Source: GCA-003244245 sp049673305 (GTDB lineage Bacteria; Actinomycetota; Actinomycetes; Mycobacteriales; Pseudonocardiaceae). From it: 64,000 nucleotides of DNA. This document shows, piece after piece, positions 43,805 to 52,553 of this stretch. The notes under the pieces were generated by a model. It did no database searches and was not told the origin of the DNA. It was given only the letters and a program-made list of their open reading frames with translations. Position 1 is the first letter of the stretch. The number at the start of each line of letters is the position of its first letter. The position numbers and the translations under genes were made by a program. The stretch spans positions 1-64,000 of the forward strand of contig JBATXM010000236.1 of assembly GCA_049673305.1 (NCBI GenBank), written 5' to 3'.

Positions 43805-44635
43805 GTGAGCACCTCGACGTACCGGGCGATAGCCGAGGAGTTGCGCGCCGCGATCCTGCGTGGCGACTACCGGCCGGGTGACACCATCCCGAAACGGACC
43901 GAGCTCATGGCCACGTATGGTGTGAGCACGACCACGGTCCGACAGGCCATCGCCGTACTGCGCGCCGAAGGGCTCGTCGCCCCGATCCGTCGCCGGGGGA
44001 CCATCGTCCGGGACCGGACACCGGTCCGGCTGTCCATGGCCCGACACACCGATGTCCTTACCAGCCCTGGTGATCGTGGACCGTGGGAGACGGCCTGCGC
44101 CCAGCTCGGTGTGCCGGGCCGGACGGAGATCGTGACCGTGGACCAGCGTCCCGCCGATACGCAGGTCGCCGGCCGGCTCGGTATCGCGGAGGGTGCGCCG
44201 GTGGTCTACCGGCTTCAGCACATGTACGCCGGGGAGCAGGTCGGTCAACTCCAGGAGACCTGGCTGCCGCTGAACCTGGTCGAAGGGACCCCCCTGGCTG
44301 GCGTCGGGAAAGTCGTGGGTGGCATCTACCGTGGCCTGACCGCGATCGGGCACCCACCGCTTAGCGCTGAGGAGTCAGTGACCTCCCGCATGCCCACCCG
44401 CGAGGAAGCCGAGACGCTGAGCTTGGATCTCGGCTCCCCGGTCCTCACGATCGACCGGATTACCCGCGGGTGGGATGGTCACGCCCTGGCCCTCGCGCGC
44501 GCGGTCATCGCGGGCGACCGGGCGCAACTCCACTACCACCAAACGTTCCCCCCTCATCAGCCAGGTGACCCCATGACCAACACCCCACTACCCCCGACAG
44601 GCTCGCGGCGCTCGGGGTCTGAGGTGCCCGAATAG
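43805..44635 (+). CDS. GntR-family regulator with UTRA domain, cassette A
   Basis: The 276-aa protein has a winged helix (YRAIAEELRAAILRGDYRPG, then STTTVRQAIAVLRAEGLV) and a UTRA ligand-binding domain (about residues 95-240, LQETWLPLNLVEGTPL). The GTG at 43805 follows GGAGGCGA. It is divergent from Cys-rich copy A and probably autoregulates the cassette. Its last 79 bp overlap the convergent 3' end of copy B. Confidence 0.9.
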   Translation: MSTSTYRAIAEELRAAILRGDYRPGDTIPKRTELMATYGVSTTTVRQAIAVLRAEGLVAPIRRRGTIVRDRTPVRLSMARHTDVLTSPGDRGPWETACAQLGVPGRTEIVTVDQRPADTQVAGRLGIAEGAPVVYRLQHMYAGEQVGQLQETWLPLNLVEGTPLAGVGKVVGGIYRGLTAIGHPPLSAEESVTSRMPTREEAETLSLDLGSPVLTIDRITRGWDGHALALARAVIAGDRAQLHYHQTFPPHQPGDPMTNTPLPPTGSRRSGSEVPE

Positions 44636-45099
44636 GCACGTCGCCCGGCTTCTCTTCGGCCCTGGGCACGACGTCGGTGTCGTCCGGGTCGATCGGGCGA
44701 GGCGTGTTCTCCGGGGGCGGTGCTCGCGTCAGGTGGTGCCTGCTGGCCTAGTCCCCACTCTCCGTCGACCCGGAAATACAGGAACCATTCGGGCTGGCGC
44801 AGCCAGTAACTCGCCTCCCCCTGCACCCGGCAGCGCTGACGGGGAAGCATCAGGACCCGACGCGGGCGGCGGCACGCGCGGCAGCGGCCCCGCTCATCAA
44901 CCGGGTGGGTCATGAGCAGGGCATACAGTGCACCGCTGGCCCGGCACCGCAGCGAACCAACCCCCTCCTCAGCGCTACTCCCGGCTTGCGCGCTCTCGCG
45001 CAGAACCCCGCGCAGCATTGTGCACAGGAATTTGTAGTTGCTCTGGTAGTAGTGAGAGAGGTCACTGCGGAACAGGTCACCGCGGAACATTGGCGTCAC
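44557..45099 (-). CDS. Cys-rich mobile-element protein, copy B
   Basis: The 180-aa paralogue of copy A shares SLRCRASGALYALLMTHPVD, GRCRACRRPRRVL and WLRQPEWFLYF. It has a longer hydrophilic, Arg-rich C-terminus that overlaps gntR A. The start was set at the GTG at 45099 because its context (GTGACGCCAATGTTCCGC) aligns with the start of copy A (GTGAGGCCGATACTCCGC). The function is unknown. Confidence 0.7.
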   Translation of the reverse strand: MTPMFRGDLFRSDLSHYYQSNYKFLCTMLRGVLRESAQAGSSAEEGVGSLRCRASGALYALLMTHPVDERGRCRACRRPRRVLMLPRQRCRVQGEASYWLRQPEWFLYFRVDGEWGLGQQAPPDASTAPGEHASPDRPGRHRRRAQGRREAGRRAYSGTSDPERREPVGGSGVLVMGSPG

Positions 45100-45379
45100 C
45101 CCGCCCCCGTCCGCCAGGCCGCGGCGACAGCTCTGCCCGCAGCCGCGGCGGTGTGCCGAGGCCATCCGGTATGGCGGTCAGGAGCACCCACCGCCCTAGC
45201 CGAGTGGGCAGCGTGAGGACACCGCTCGCGTTCTCCGCCACTGGCCAGCGCGGCACGGTCCGGTCATCCGCCACACCCCACTCGGGGCGCTTCCATGTCG
45301 TCGGGGTCGGTGTGGCGGGTGGGGTGCTCGCCAGCGTGTCCCGCCGCGCCCCGCGATCGTTGACCAGCGTGCTCGTCAT
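45077..45379 (-). CDS. Small protein preceding Cys-rich copy B
   Basis: The 100-aa frame starts MTSTLVNDRGARRDTL, like the small gene of cassette A, and overlaps copy B by 23 bp. The middle contains a compact segment, TLPTRLGRWVLLTAIPDGLG. In cassette A this segment is absent, so the 42-aa copy may be a shortened relative. Confidence 0.5.
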   Translation of the reverse strand: MTSTLVNDRGARRDTLASTPPATPTPTTWKRPEWGVADDRTVPRWPVAENASGVLTLPTRLGRWVLLTAIPDGLGTPPRLRAELSPRPGGRGRGDANVPR

Positions 45380-45494
45380 GTCAGGCCGCCTCCCCTTCGG
45401 CGAGTCCACCACAGTCAGTAACGTTTAAACCATCTATTGCGTATGTACTAAACAGGCTAGATGTGGTGGAACGCTCGCGTCAAGGGCTGGTGCG

Positions 45495-45511
45495 TAAGAT
45501 TCGTCTAGACG
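45495..45511 (+). promoter_or_regulatory. -10 box and palindromic operator of gntR B
   Basis: TAAGAT (45495-45500) fits an actinobacterial -10 hexamer. The perfect palindrome CGTCTAGACG (45502-45511) follows at once, where transcription would start. This placement suits autorepression by the GntR product encoded from 45537. Confidence 0.5.
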
Positions 45512-45536
45512 CTGCTGAGCGAGGGAGAGTGGGCCG

Positions 45537-46319
45537 GTGGCGCAAGCACCCAGGTACCGTGAGGTCGCGGACGAGATCCGGGAAGCCATCCTGCGCGAGC
45601 GGACTCTCGTGAATGTGCCGCTAGCCGACGGGGTACAGCTCCCGACAGAACCCGAGCTGGGCGGCTACTTCCAGGTCAGCCGGGGCACCATCCGCCAAGC
45701 CCTGCGCGAGCTGGCCGCCGAAGGCCTGATCGAGACCCGCGGTCGCGGTGGAACCTACGTCCGGCGCCTGCACATGCTGGAGTACAACGTCGACGCCGAG
45801 GGCCCCTACCGCCGCGACGACGAACCCGGCCTCACCGACACCTGGTTCTCCGTCGTCAAGCGATCAGGCCACCACCCCAGCCAAGACTTCCGCTTCCGGA
45901 TCGAGCCGGCGACCACCGGTGTCGCGTCGCGACTGAAAGTCGAGGTCAATGACCTGGTCGTCGTCCGCGAACTCATCCGGCATGTCGATGAGATTCCCTG
46001 GTCCGAACAGATAACGTACTACCCGTACCCCATCGCGGAGAGATGCGGACTCAACACCCCGCATGACGTGCCCGAAGGCACCGTGCGCCGCATGGCCACC
46101 CACGGCGTCCCCGAAGAACAATTGGACCACGAGATATCCAGCAGACCAGCGAACGACGAAGAACGACGCAGGTTCGAACTCGCGCCGGGAGTGTCTGTCC
46201 TCATCTACCGACGGCTTGGCTGGTCCAGCGGGCGACCAATACGGTACACACTGGAGATCCTGCCCGCCGACCGCAACGTCATCACCCACGTGACCAAAAG
46301 CCCCGAGCCTGAGCCATGA
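45537..46319 (+). CDS. GntR-family regulator with UTRA domain, cassette B
   Basis: The 260-aa regulator has a winged helix (YREVADEIREAILRER, GTIRQALRELAAEGLIETRG) and a UTRA domain (about residues 85-245, ending with RRLGWSSGRPIRYTLEILPA). The GTG at 45537 has GAGGGAGAG 7 nt upstream. The gene overlaps the downstream acetyltransferase by 4 nt (ATGA), so regulator and enzyme are co-expressed. Confidence 0.9.
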   Translation: MAQAPRYREVADEIREAILRERTLVNVPLADGVQLPTEPELGGYFQVSRGTIRQALRELAAEGLIETRGRGGTYVRRLHMLEYNVDAEGPYRRDDEPGLTDTWFSVVKRSGHHPSQDFRFRIEPATTGVASRLKVEVNDLVVVRELIRHVDEIPWSEQITYYPYPIAERCGLNTPHDVPEGTVRRMATHGVPEEQLDHEISSRPANDEERRRFELAPGVSVLIYRRLGWSSGRPIRYTLEILPADRNVITHVTKSPEPEP

Positions 46320-46852
46320 GAATAAGACCAGCCCGACGTGGCGACCTGCCCACCATCATGCGGTGGCGACAAGAAGCCGCCACCTGGCTCGCCACCATCG
46401 GAAGCGACCAATGGAGCGACGCGGGACTCACCCGTGACTCATTCCAGCGACGAGTCAACAACTCCATCAAAAACGGTGAGACATGGATCGCGGAAGACAA
46501 CAACGGCACACCCCTCGGGACCATCGCGATCGACACCACCGCCGACGCCGGCCTCTGGAAACCGCAGGAACTACACGACGCCTACGTCATCCACCGAATG
46601 ATCATCGACCGAAAAGCGGCCGGCCGTGACATCGGCAGCGCACTCATCGACCACGCCGTATACCTAGCCCAGCGAAACGACCGCGCCCGGCTCATACTAG
46701 ACGCATGGACCACCAATGAAGGACTCCACCACTACTACCAATCCCAAGGATTCCGACACGTCCGCACAGTCCCCAATCACCGGACACCCAGCGCCACACT
46801 CTTCGAACGAGAAATCAGAATCACCACAACGGTAGGACACCAATCAATGTGA
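46316..46852 (+). CDS. GNAT-family N-acetyltransferase
   Basis: The 178-aa protein has IRPARRGDLPTIMRWRQEA at the N-terminus, the acetyl-CoA loop DRKAAGRDIGSALIDHA near residue 100 and the C-terminal YYQSQGFRHVRTVPNH. It is translationally coupled to the GntR-UTRA regulator. The substrate is unknown. The codon use is less biased (more A/T) than in its neighbours. Confidence 0.85.
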   Translation: MRIRPARRGDLPTIMRWRQEAATWLATIGSDQWSDAGLTRDSFQRRVNNSIKNGETWIAEDNNGTPLGTIAIDTTADAGLWKPQELHDAYVIHRMIIDRKAAGRDIGSALIDHAVYLAQRNDRARLILDAWTTNEGLHHYYQSQGFRHVRTVPNHRTPSATLFEREIRITTTVGHQSM

Positions 46853-46928
46853 GCGCGGCAGCCATACGGCCCCGTATTACCAGACTCGATGAGCTGGATA
46901 CGGCGGTCCTCGCCAGAGCGTCCACCCC

Positions 46929-46979
46929 TCACGGGCACGGCGGTCGATACGGCAGGTCAGGCAGGTGCTGATCCCACTC
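46929..46979 (-). pseudogene. C-terminal tail of a STAND-WD40 protein
   Basis: The minus strand encodes EWDQHLPDLPYRPPCP followed by a stop. This is a characteristic end of actinomycete nSTAND-WD40 proteins (after ...ICxVTPxIT). No other part of such a gene adjoins it. The broken TIR-STAND-WD40 gene at 60736-63036 lacks precisely this tail and has the same orientation. Confidence 0.55.
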
Positions 46980-47135
46980 GCGCTCGGCATGCCGCGGCAC
47001 ACCTTCTCGGCAATGTTCGGTGCGGTCATCGCCCGCGGCGAGGACTACCGCCAGGTGTTCCAGTACTTCCGTCCCGACTTGGACCCAGTTCGGGTGGGGG
47101 TCTCCCTCGCGGCGCACTGGTGGCTACCCGATTGA
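46965..47135 (+). pseudogene. Unidentified 56-codon coding fragment
   Basis: From a GTG at 46965 the plus strand reads VLIPLALGMPRHTFSAMFGA and ends SLAAHWWLPD. The amino acid composition looks protein-like, but there is no ribosome site and the frame upstream is closed soon. It is probably the 3' fragment of a gene. Between it and the relic repeats (47136-47385) I see nothing recognisable. Confidence 0.3.
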
Positions 47136-47385
47136 GCACTCACATACTTCTGATCATGTGACGGGGAGGGCACACCAAACTTTGGACAGCGCAGGCCTGT
47201 CTCTAGCCACTCCACCGGCGGCGGTGGCCGGGACGCAGGCCGAAGAACAGCCAGCCCTACCCGAGGCGACAGACCAGGCAGGGGTGTACCTAGCGCTCCA
47301 GCATGCCGTGGTCGATGACCAGTAGCTTCTGGGATCTTGGAGGGCGAGCCACAGATCCTTGGGACCGCTCGCAAGCGTCCGCCTC

Positions 47386-47534
47386 CTCCGTCCCGGCGCA
47401 TGCGTCGGTGCCCCAGGGCAGCATGCAGTGTTCCCACGCCTTCGCGTCCTCCCTGCGCATGTGGGGGCGCTCCGGGCTGCTACGTCGTGGATTGCCCCGG
47501 GATCCACCCGTCCCCGCGCGTGCGGGGATGCTCC
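47386..47534 (+). CRISPR. Relic CRISPR repeats upstream of cas3
   Basis: Three degenerate copies of the local type I-E repeat end near 47412, at 47473 and at 47534, with a spacing of 61 bp (28-29-bp repeat plus 32-33-bp spacer). The last is best preserved (GTCCCCGCGCGTGCGGGG), and the first is heavily mutated. They share orientation with the main array. Confidence 0.6.
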
Positions 47535-47672
47535 CCAACATGACATTGGCGACTCGGGCGGCACCAGGTCGTCGTTATGCATGCGCAGTGCCCGACCTCA
47601 AGAACTGTCAGACGTGCGTGCTTCGATGTGACGTGCTCTCCGAGGACGGGACTTGATGCAGGAGCTGCCGAG

Positions 47673-50111
47673 ATGAGCGGTGCGGAGACAACCGAACAAC
47701 CGGATGTGCGAGCCGCTTGGGGCAAGGCGAGAACCGCGCAGATCCCGCATCCGCTGGTGTGTCATGCGATCGACACTGCTGCGGTGGCTGAGTTGCTGTT
47801 ACCTGCATTGCTCGGTCCACGGTGTCGGGACGAGTTGCTGGCTGGGCTTGAGCCGTTGGGAGAACCCGTTGGTTGGGTCGCGGTCTTGTGCGGTCTGCAT
47901 GATTTGGGTAAGCTCTCTCCCGCTTTTCAGGCGCTTCGAGCCGATCTAGCATTATGCCATATGGGGGCCGCCGCTGCGGGGAATATTCAGTTGTTGACCC
48001 GTATTAAGGGTGTCGGGCGCACCGACACTCCTCATGGCTTGTTCACAGCTGTCCACGTCGAGCGGTTACTCAGAAAGTGGGGTGCGCGGGGGGAGGTAGC
48101 GGCCACGCTGGCCTCAGTCCTGGGTGCCCATCACGGGTTCTTTCCCGCAGCTGCATCGCTGAACGAGGCGGAGGACAAGGTCAACCACCACGGTGGGAGC
48201 AAATGGGCTGGGTGGTGCGACATGTTGGTTGACGAGCTGCTGCGGTTGTGGCACCTGCCAGCGGCATCGCCGCGTGCGTGGAGCGATGTGCAGGTCCGGA
48301 TCGGTGGGGCGGTCGGCCTTGCGGGCCTAGTGTCGGTGAGCGACTGGATTGCGTCTGACACAACTAATTTTCCCTATGCCGGAACAGACGTTGACCTGGT
48401 GGCCTACACAGGGAAGGCCCGGGAGTTGGCGGCGCAGGCGGTGGGTCGGATGGATTGGTCGCGGTGGCTGCCACCGGTCGATACCAGCTTTCGTTGCCTC
48501 TTCCCGCGAACAGGGGGTGGGCCGCGGCCGATCCAGCAGGTGGTTGAGCGGTTGGGAGATAGCTGGACAGCCTCGGGGATCGTGATCGTTGAAGCTCCGA
48601 CGGGTGAGGGCAAGACCAAGGTTGCCCTGCAGTGCGCCGCTACATTCGTAGGGCGGCTTGGCCTGACCGGCTTGTATGTCGGCATGCCGACACGGGCTAC
48701 CAGCAACCACCTGTTTCACGAGATCAGCGACTTCTTCGGTGATCACGCGGCAGAACTCCGGACTCGTCTGCTGCACAGCAGCGCTGACGCGCACCTCGCC
48801 GCTGAAGTGTTGCGTGCGGGGTCGGATTCCCGGGAACTGCATCCGGCGGATGTGGGGCGTGATGAACCTGGAGATGGCGCGATGCTTGCCCGGGACTGGT
48901 TCACCCGCAAGCGGGGGCTCTTGGCGCCGGTTGCGGTGGGCACGGTGGACCAGGTGTTGAAGACGGTGATCCGGTCCCGGCACGTCTTCGTGGGTCTGGT
49001 CGGGCTGTCGGGCAAGGCGCTGGTCTTGGACGAGGTTCACGCGTATGAGACGTACATGTCGACGCTGCTGGACCGCCTGCTGTGGTGGGCGGGCAGGTTG
49101 GGCATCCCGGTCGTCCTGCTGTCGGCGACACTTCCTTCGAGTCGACGGGAGGAACTGGTCCGCAGCTGGTGCGCCGGGAGGATCGGCGGTGATCCACATG
49201 ATGTTCCGGCCCTACCGGAGTCATCGACGTACCCCCGGATCACCTGGAGTGATGGCACAGACCATCAGGTGCACGGAGCAGGGGTCGCACAGCTGAACGC
49301 TGACCGGATCGTTCAGCTCGTTCGGCTCAACGAAGGCGAGGTCATCGATTGGCTGTTGGATCGTATCGAGCAGGGCGGCTGCGCCGCCGTGATCCACAAC
49401 ATTGTTCGTCGCGCTGAGGAAACTTTCGGACTGCTCAAAAACGCGGTGGCTCGTCTACCAGAGGCCCAACGGCCTGAACTGATCTTCCTCACGGGGCGCG
49501 TGGTACCGAAAACGCGGCATGAGGTCGAGGAGCGGTTACGTAGAGCGTTTGGGCCGGAGGCGCCCCAGCGACCAAGGCGAGCCATCGTGGTCGGCACTCA
49601 AGTCTTGGAGCAGAGCTTGGATCTTGACTTCGACCTCATGGTCAGCGATCTAGCCCCTGTTGACAGCCTTATTCAGCGCATGGGCCGCGTGCAGCGGCAC
49701 CACCGGGCACAGCGATCAGCCCATCTAATCCAGCCCGTACTGGCCATCACCGGAGTCGAGGACACCCCACAAGGTCCGAGATTCCCGCCCTACACGACCA
49801 GCGTCTACCAACCGATGTTGCTGCTGCGCACCTGGGCGGTCCTGCGTGACAAGCGGGAGGTGCACTCGCCGGACCAGGTACCGGAACTCGTCGATACGGT
49901 GTATGGCTCGTCGGATGCCGTGCCGTGCCCACCGGGCTGGGAGCAACAGTGGCACAAGGCAGACGGTCAGCTCGAACGGGCTCGGAAGAACGACGAGTAC
50001 GACGCTCGGGAGATCTATCTACCACAGCCGTGGGACGACCAAGACATCGGCAAGTTGACCGTGCGTCCGAAGAGCTCCCGGCGCACCCGCAAGAAAAGTG
50101 GCCAGCGATGA
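47673..50111 (+). CDS. cas3: CRISPR-associated helicase/nuclease Cas3 (type I-E), lacking its C-terminal domain
   Basis: The 812-aa protein has an HD nuclease domain (H31 and the pair H76-D77 in GLHDLGK; further His in LGAHHGFFPA). A superfamily 2 helicase follows, with Walker A EAPTGEGKTK, LVLDEVHAYET, the motif III LLSATLPSS and QRMGRVQRH. It shreds target DNA recruited by Cascade. The usual accessory C-terminal domain is missing and seems to be encoded by the next frame. The ATG at 47673 has AGGAG 8 nt upstream. The open frame extends 32 codons further without any Cas3-like sequence. Confidence 0.95.
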   Translation: MSGAETTEQPDVRAAWGKARTAQIPHPLVCHAIDTAAVAELLLPALLGPRCRDELLAGLEPLGEPVGWVAVLCGLHDLGKLSPAFQALRADLALCHMGAAAAGNIQLLTRIKGVGRTDTPHGLFTAVHVERLLRKWGARGEVAATLASVLGAHHGFFPAAASLNEAEDKVNHHGGSKWAGWCDMLVDELLRLWHLPAASPRAWSDVQVRIGGAVGLAGLVSVSDWIASDTTNFPYAGTDVDLVAYTGKARELAAQAVGRMDWSRWLPPVDTSFRCLFPRTGGGPRPIQQVVERLGDSWTASGIVIVEAPTGEGKTKVALQCAATFVGRLGLTGLYVGMPTRATSNHLFHEISDFFGDHAAELRTRLLHSSADAHLAAEVLRAGSDSRELHPADVGRDEPGDGAMLARDWFTRKRGLLAPVAVGTVDQVLKTVIRSRHVFVGLVGLSGKALVLDEVHAYETYMSTLLDRLLWWAGRLGIPVVLLSATLPSSRREELVRSWCAGRIGGDPHDVPALPESSTYPRITWSDGTDHQVHGAGVAQLNADRIVQLVRLNEGEVIDWLLDRIEQGGCAAVIHNIVRRAEETFGLLKNAVARLPEAQRPELIFLTGRVVPKTRHEVEERLRRAFGPEAPQRPRRAIVVGTQVLEQSLDLDFDLMVSDLAPVDSLIQRMGRVQRHHRAQRSAHLIQPVLAITGVEDTPQGPRFPPYTTSVYQPMLLLRTWAVLRDKREVHSPDQVPELVDTVYGSSDAVPCPPGWEQQWHKADGQLERARKNDEYDAREIYLPQPWDDQDIGKLTVRPKSSRRTRKKSGQR

Positions 50112-50491
50112 CCAGTGAGAACGATGAGACATCGATCTCACTGGCCGACGAGGAGTCGGTCGAAGTGGTGATCATGCGCAGAGACAACGAGGGTGGGCAG
50201 GCAACGCCGCTGTTCAGCGACCGTCCGGTTGACCTGGATAGTCCTGATGCTCCCGCGCCAGCGGCCCTTGCTGATCTGCTCGACTCCACCGTGCGGTTAG
50301 TCGCGCCAACCGACGTACCTTTCGGTGTGGTCGACCTCGTACGACAGGTACCTGTGCCCGAGGCGTTCCAGGCATTGGGTTGGCTGCGGGAGCATCGCGT
50401 GCTGGTCTTCCAGGACGGCCGTTGTCACTCGGGATTACTCGCCCTGCGCTACGATCCTGACCTCGGCCTATCCCTGGATGAGACCGACTAG
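50108..50491 (+). CDS. Detached Cas3 C-terminal domain-like protein
   Basis: The 127-aa protein overlaps cas3 by ATGA. It reads like the Cas3 C-terminal domain: a linker-like start followed by ESVEVVIMRRDNEGG, LLDSTVRLVAP, and a terminal LGWLREHRVLVFQD...LRYDPDLGLSL. In one-piece Cas3 proteins this domain directly follows the helicase and closes over single-stranded DNA. The two chains probably reassemble. The domain identity comes from pattern memory, not alignment. Confidence 0.65.
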   Translation: MTSENDETSISLADEESVEVVIMRRDNEGGQATPLFSDRPVDLDSPDAPAPAALADLLDSTVRLVAPTDVPFGVVDLVRQVPVPEAFQALGWLREHRVLVFQDGRCHSGLLALRYDPDLGLSLDETD

Positions 50492-50779
50492 CCACTCAAT
50501 GCATGAACGCGCGAAGCAGCAGGAGAGCGGTCACCGCGACGATGAGCGCGTCGGCGAGCAGCGCCCTCGTTATCGAGAGGCGGACGCGGTAGTCGAAGGC
50601 CAGCACGGGTCTGTCGGAGCGGTGGCTTCCCCGCTGCGCTGTTATGGGTTGCTCCCCTCTGATGACCTCCACATCCCTTCCCGCCTCCGCTGGCTCCGCG
50701 AGACGGTAGTGCAGCCAGCGATGACGGGGCAAGTTCTGACGTGTTTCACGCCCATGCTCTAAGCTTCAGCCTCTGCGCA

Positions 50780-50869
50780 GTGCGCTGTCCCGCCACCGGG
50801 GTGTTCCCTTCTGGCGCGTGTCTGGCATCTCGCGGATCCGTGGTCCCCGCGCATGCGGGGGTGCCCCGT
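50780..50869 (+). CRISPR. Two-repeat CRISPR mini-array inside the cas locus
   Basis: A well-preserved repeat (50842-50869, with GTGGTCCCCGCGCATGCGGG) is preceded, with ends exactly 61 bp apart, by a degenerate copy ending at 50808 (GTCCCGCCACCGGGGTGTTCC). One spacer of about 33 nt lies between. It sits between the Cas3 C-terminal-domain gene and cse1. The surrounding 490-bp gap contains no gene. Confidence 0.65.
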
Positions 50870-50981
50870 TGTTGGGCTCGAAGCTGCGGCTGAGGACCCA
50901 GCAACGTGGACGTGCTTGGCGGTTTGAACGTCCCGCGGATGCCCAGATGTTGGTCCGGCCTCGGAGGTGAAAGGAGGAGGT

Positions 50982-52553
50982 TTGATTTTCGATCTGGTCG
51001 AGGAGCGGTGGCTTCCGGTCGTCGACCGTGATGGAGCCCAGCGAGCGGTGGGGCTTGCGGAAGTCCTGCTGACCGCGCATCAACTCGGTCGGATCCAGGG
51101 GGACACGCCCACGATGACAGCGGCGCTGTATCGGCTCGTGCTGGCCTTGGCCCACCGGGTATACGGACCGGCGAGCGACACAGTATGGGCAGAATTGTGG
51201 TGTGCGGAGGAGCTGCCGGAAGGTCCGCTGCAGGGTTATTTCGCTCGACACCTGGCTCGCTTTGATCTCTTCCATCCGCAACGACCGTTCCTGCAGTGCC
51301 CCGCGGTGGCATCGTGCGATGTGGCCACGACCGCCAAGCTCGTGCCTTACCGGGCCGTCGGGAACAACGCCACTTTGTTCGACCAGACAACTGCCCAGGA
51401 GCGGCCCCTACTGGACCCGGCTGAGGCGGCGCGGTGGCTGGTAACCGTGCATGCCTTCGACACTGGCGGGTTGAAGACGCCGTATGCCCGGGAGAAGTCT
51501 TCCGAGCGCGCCCCGTGCAACAACTTCGGCTGTGTCCTGGTGGAGGGCGCGACGCTGAAGGACACGCTGCTGCTCAACATGCCGGTGTACAACCCAGCGC
51601 GGGAGGAGCCGGCGCCGACCACTGGAGCGGACTGTCCTGCTTGGGAGGACACTCCACCGAGGCCGGAACCCGAGATGCGATCTCCTCTGGGTTGGACAGA
51701 CCTGCTCACCTGGCCCTCGCGGCGGATCCTGCTCTTTCCGCAGGAGAGCTCCACCGGCACCGTGGTCAACGGAGTCGTGGTTACTCCCGGTACCAGGCTT
51801 CGGGGCGATCTGCCGGAGATGGAACTGATGGCCGCGTTCCGCCGCCCGCCGGCAAGGGGCAGAAGCAGGGCACCACGACCGCTTCTGCCGGTGCGTCTTC
51901 AGGAGCGCCGCGGAGTGTGGCGGCACAGCGCGGAGTTGCTGCTCGCCGGTGACCGGGATCGGCAGCGACCACGAGCGCTAGATCACGTGGCCGAACGGGT
52001 ACGGGCTGAGCTCATTCCCGGACACGCCGTGTACACATTGCGGGTGTTCGGGCAGCAACTCGACAAGAACTTCGGAGCTATCGAGTGCTGGTTCGAGGAG
52101 GCAGTGCCCGCGCCCGTCGCGCTGCTCCGCGCCGAAAGCTCCCGAGTAGGCGCCATCATCGGGTTAGCCGTAAAGCTCGCTGACGAGGTGGGCTCGGCGC
52201 TGCGCGGAATGGAACACGGCTACTGCACGGAATTCCAGGCTGACCCGTCGAGCGATCTGGACCTGTGGTACTGGCCGCATCTGCCACAACCTTTCGGTAT
52301 CTTTCTGCGAGAGGTGGCCGAGGCGCTGCGCGCAGCGCAGCCCGAAACGACTGCGCTCGAAGCGTGGGGACGAGCCGTCCGCGGCCTCGCCCGTCGGGCT
52401 GCGGACCAGTGGGCATACGGCTCACCTCGTCACAACCGAGGATTGCTTGTGGCTGGCAAGCAGCACGCGTCTTTTACCGATCGGCTCGAATATCTGATCA
52501 AGAGGTTCCACGCCGAGACGACCGCGTTCATCGCAGTAGGGGAGGCAGTGTGA
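50982..52553 (+). CDS. casA: Cascade subunit Cse1 (Cas8e)
   Basis: This 523-aa large subunit of type I-E Cascade recognises the PAM and positions Cas3. It starts with the family pattern FDLVEERWLPVV, contains FDLFHPQRPFLQ and AIECWF-type conserved segments, and ends with the helical bundle (RRAADQWAYGSPR). I chose the TTG at 50982, preceded closely by AAGGAGGAGG. The GTG at 50967 would add MKGGG. It heads a tight cse1-cse2-cas7-cas5-cas6e operon. Confidence 0.92.
   Translation: MIFDLVEERWLPVVDRDGAQRAVGLAEVLLTAHQLGRIQGDTPTMTAALYRLVLALAHRVYGPASDTVWAELWCAEELPEGPLQGYFARHLARFDLFHPQRPFLQCPAVASCDVATTAKLVPYRAVGNNATLFDQTTAQERPLLDPAEAARWLVTVHAFDTGGLKTPYAREKSSERAPCNNFGCVLVEGATLKDTLLLNMPVYNPAREEPAPTTGADCPAWEDTPPRPEPEMRSPLGWTDLLTWPSRRILLFPQESSTGTVVNGVVVTPGTRLRGDLPEMELMAAFRRPPARGRSRAPRPLLPVRLQERRGVWRHSAELLLAGDRDRQRPRALDHVAERVRAELIPGHAVYTLRVFGQQLDKNFGAIECWFEEAVPAPVALLRAESSRVGAIIGLAVKLADEVGSALRGMEHGYCTEFQADPSSDLDLWYWPHLPQPFGIFLREVAEALRAAQPETTALEAWGRAVRGLARRAADQWAYGSPRHNRGLLVAGKQHASFTDRLEYLIKRFHAETTAFIAVGEAV

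Noticed and set aside
47577..47672. 32-codon N-terminal extension of Cas3
   Set aside because: It reads Cys-rich, non-Cas3 sequence and lacks a ribosome site. ATG 47673 has AGGAG.
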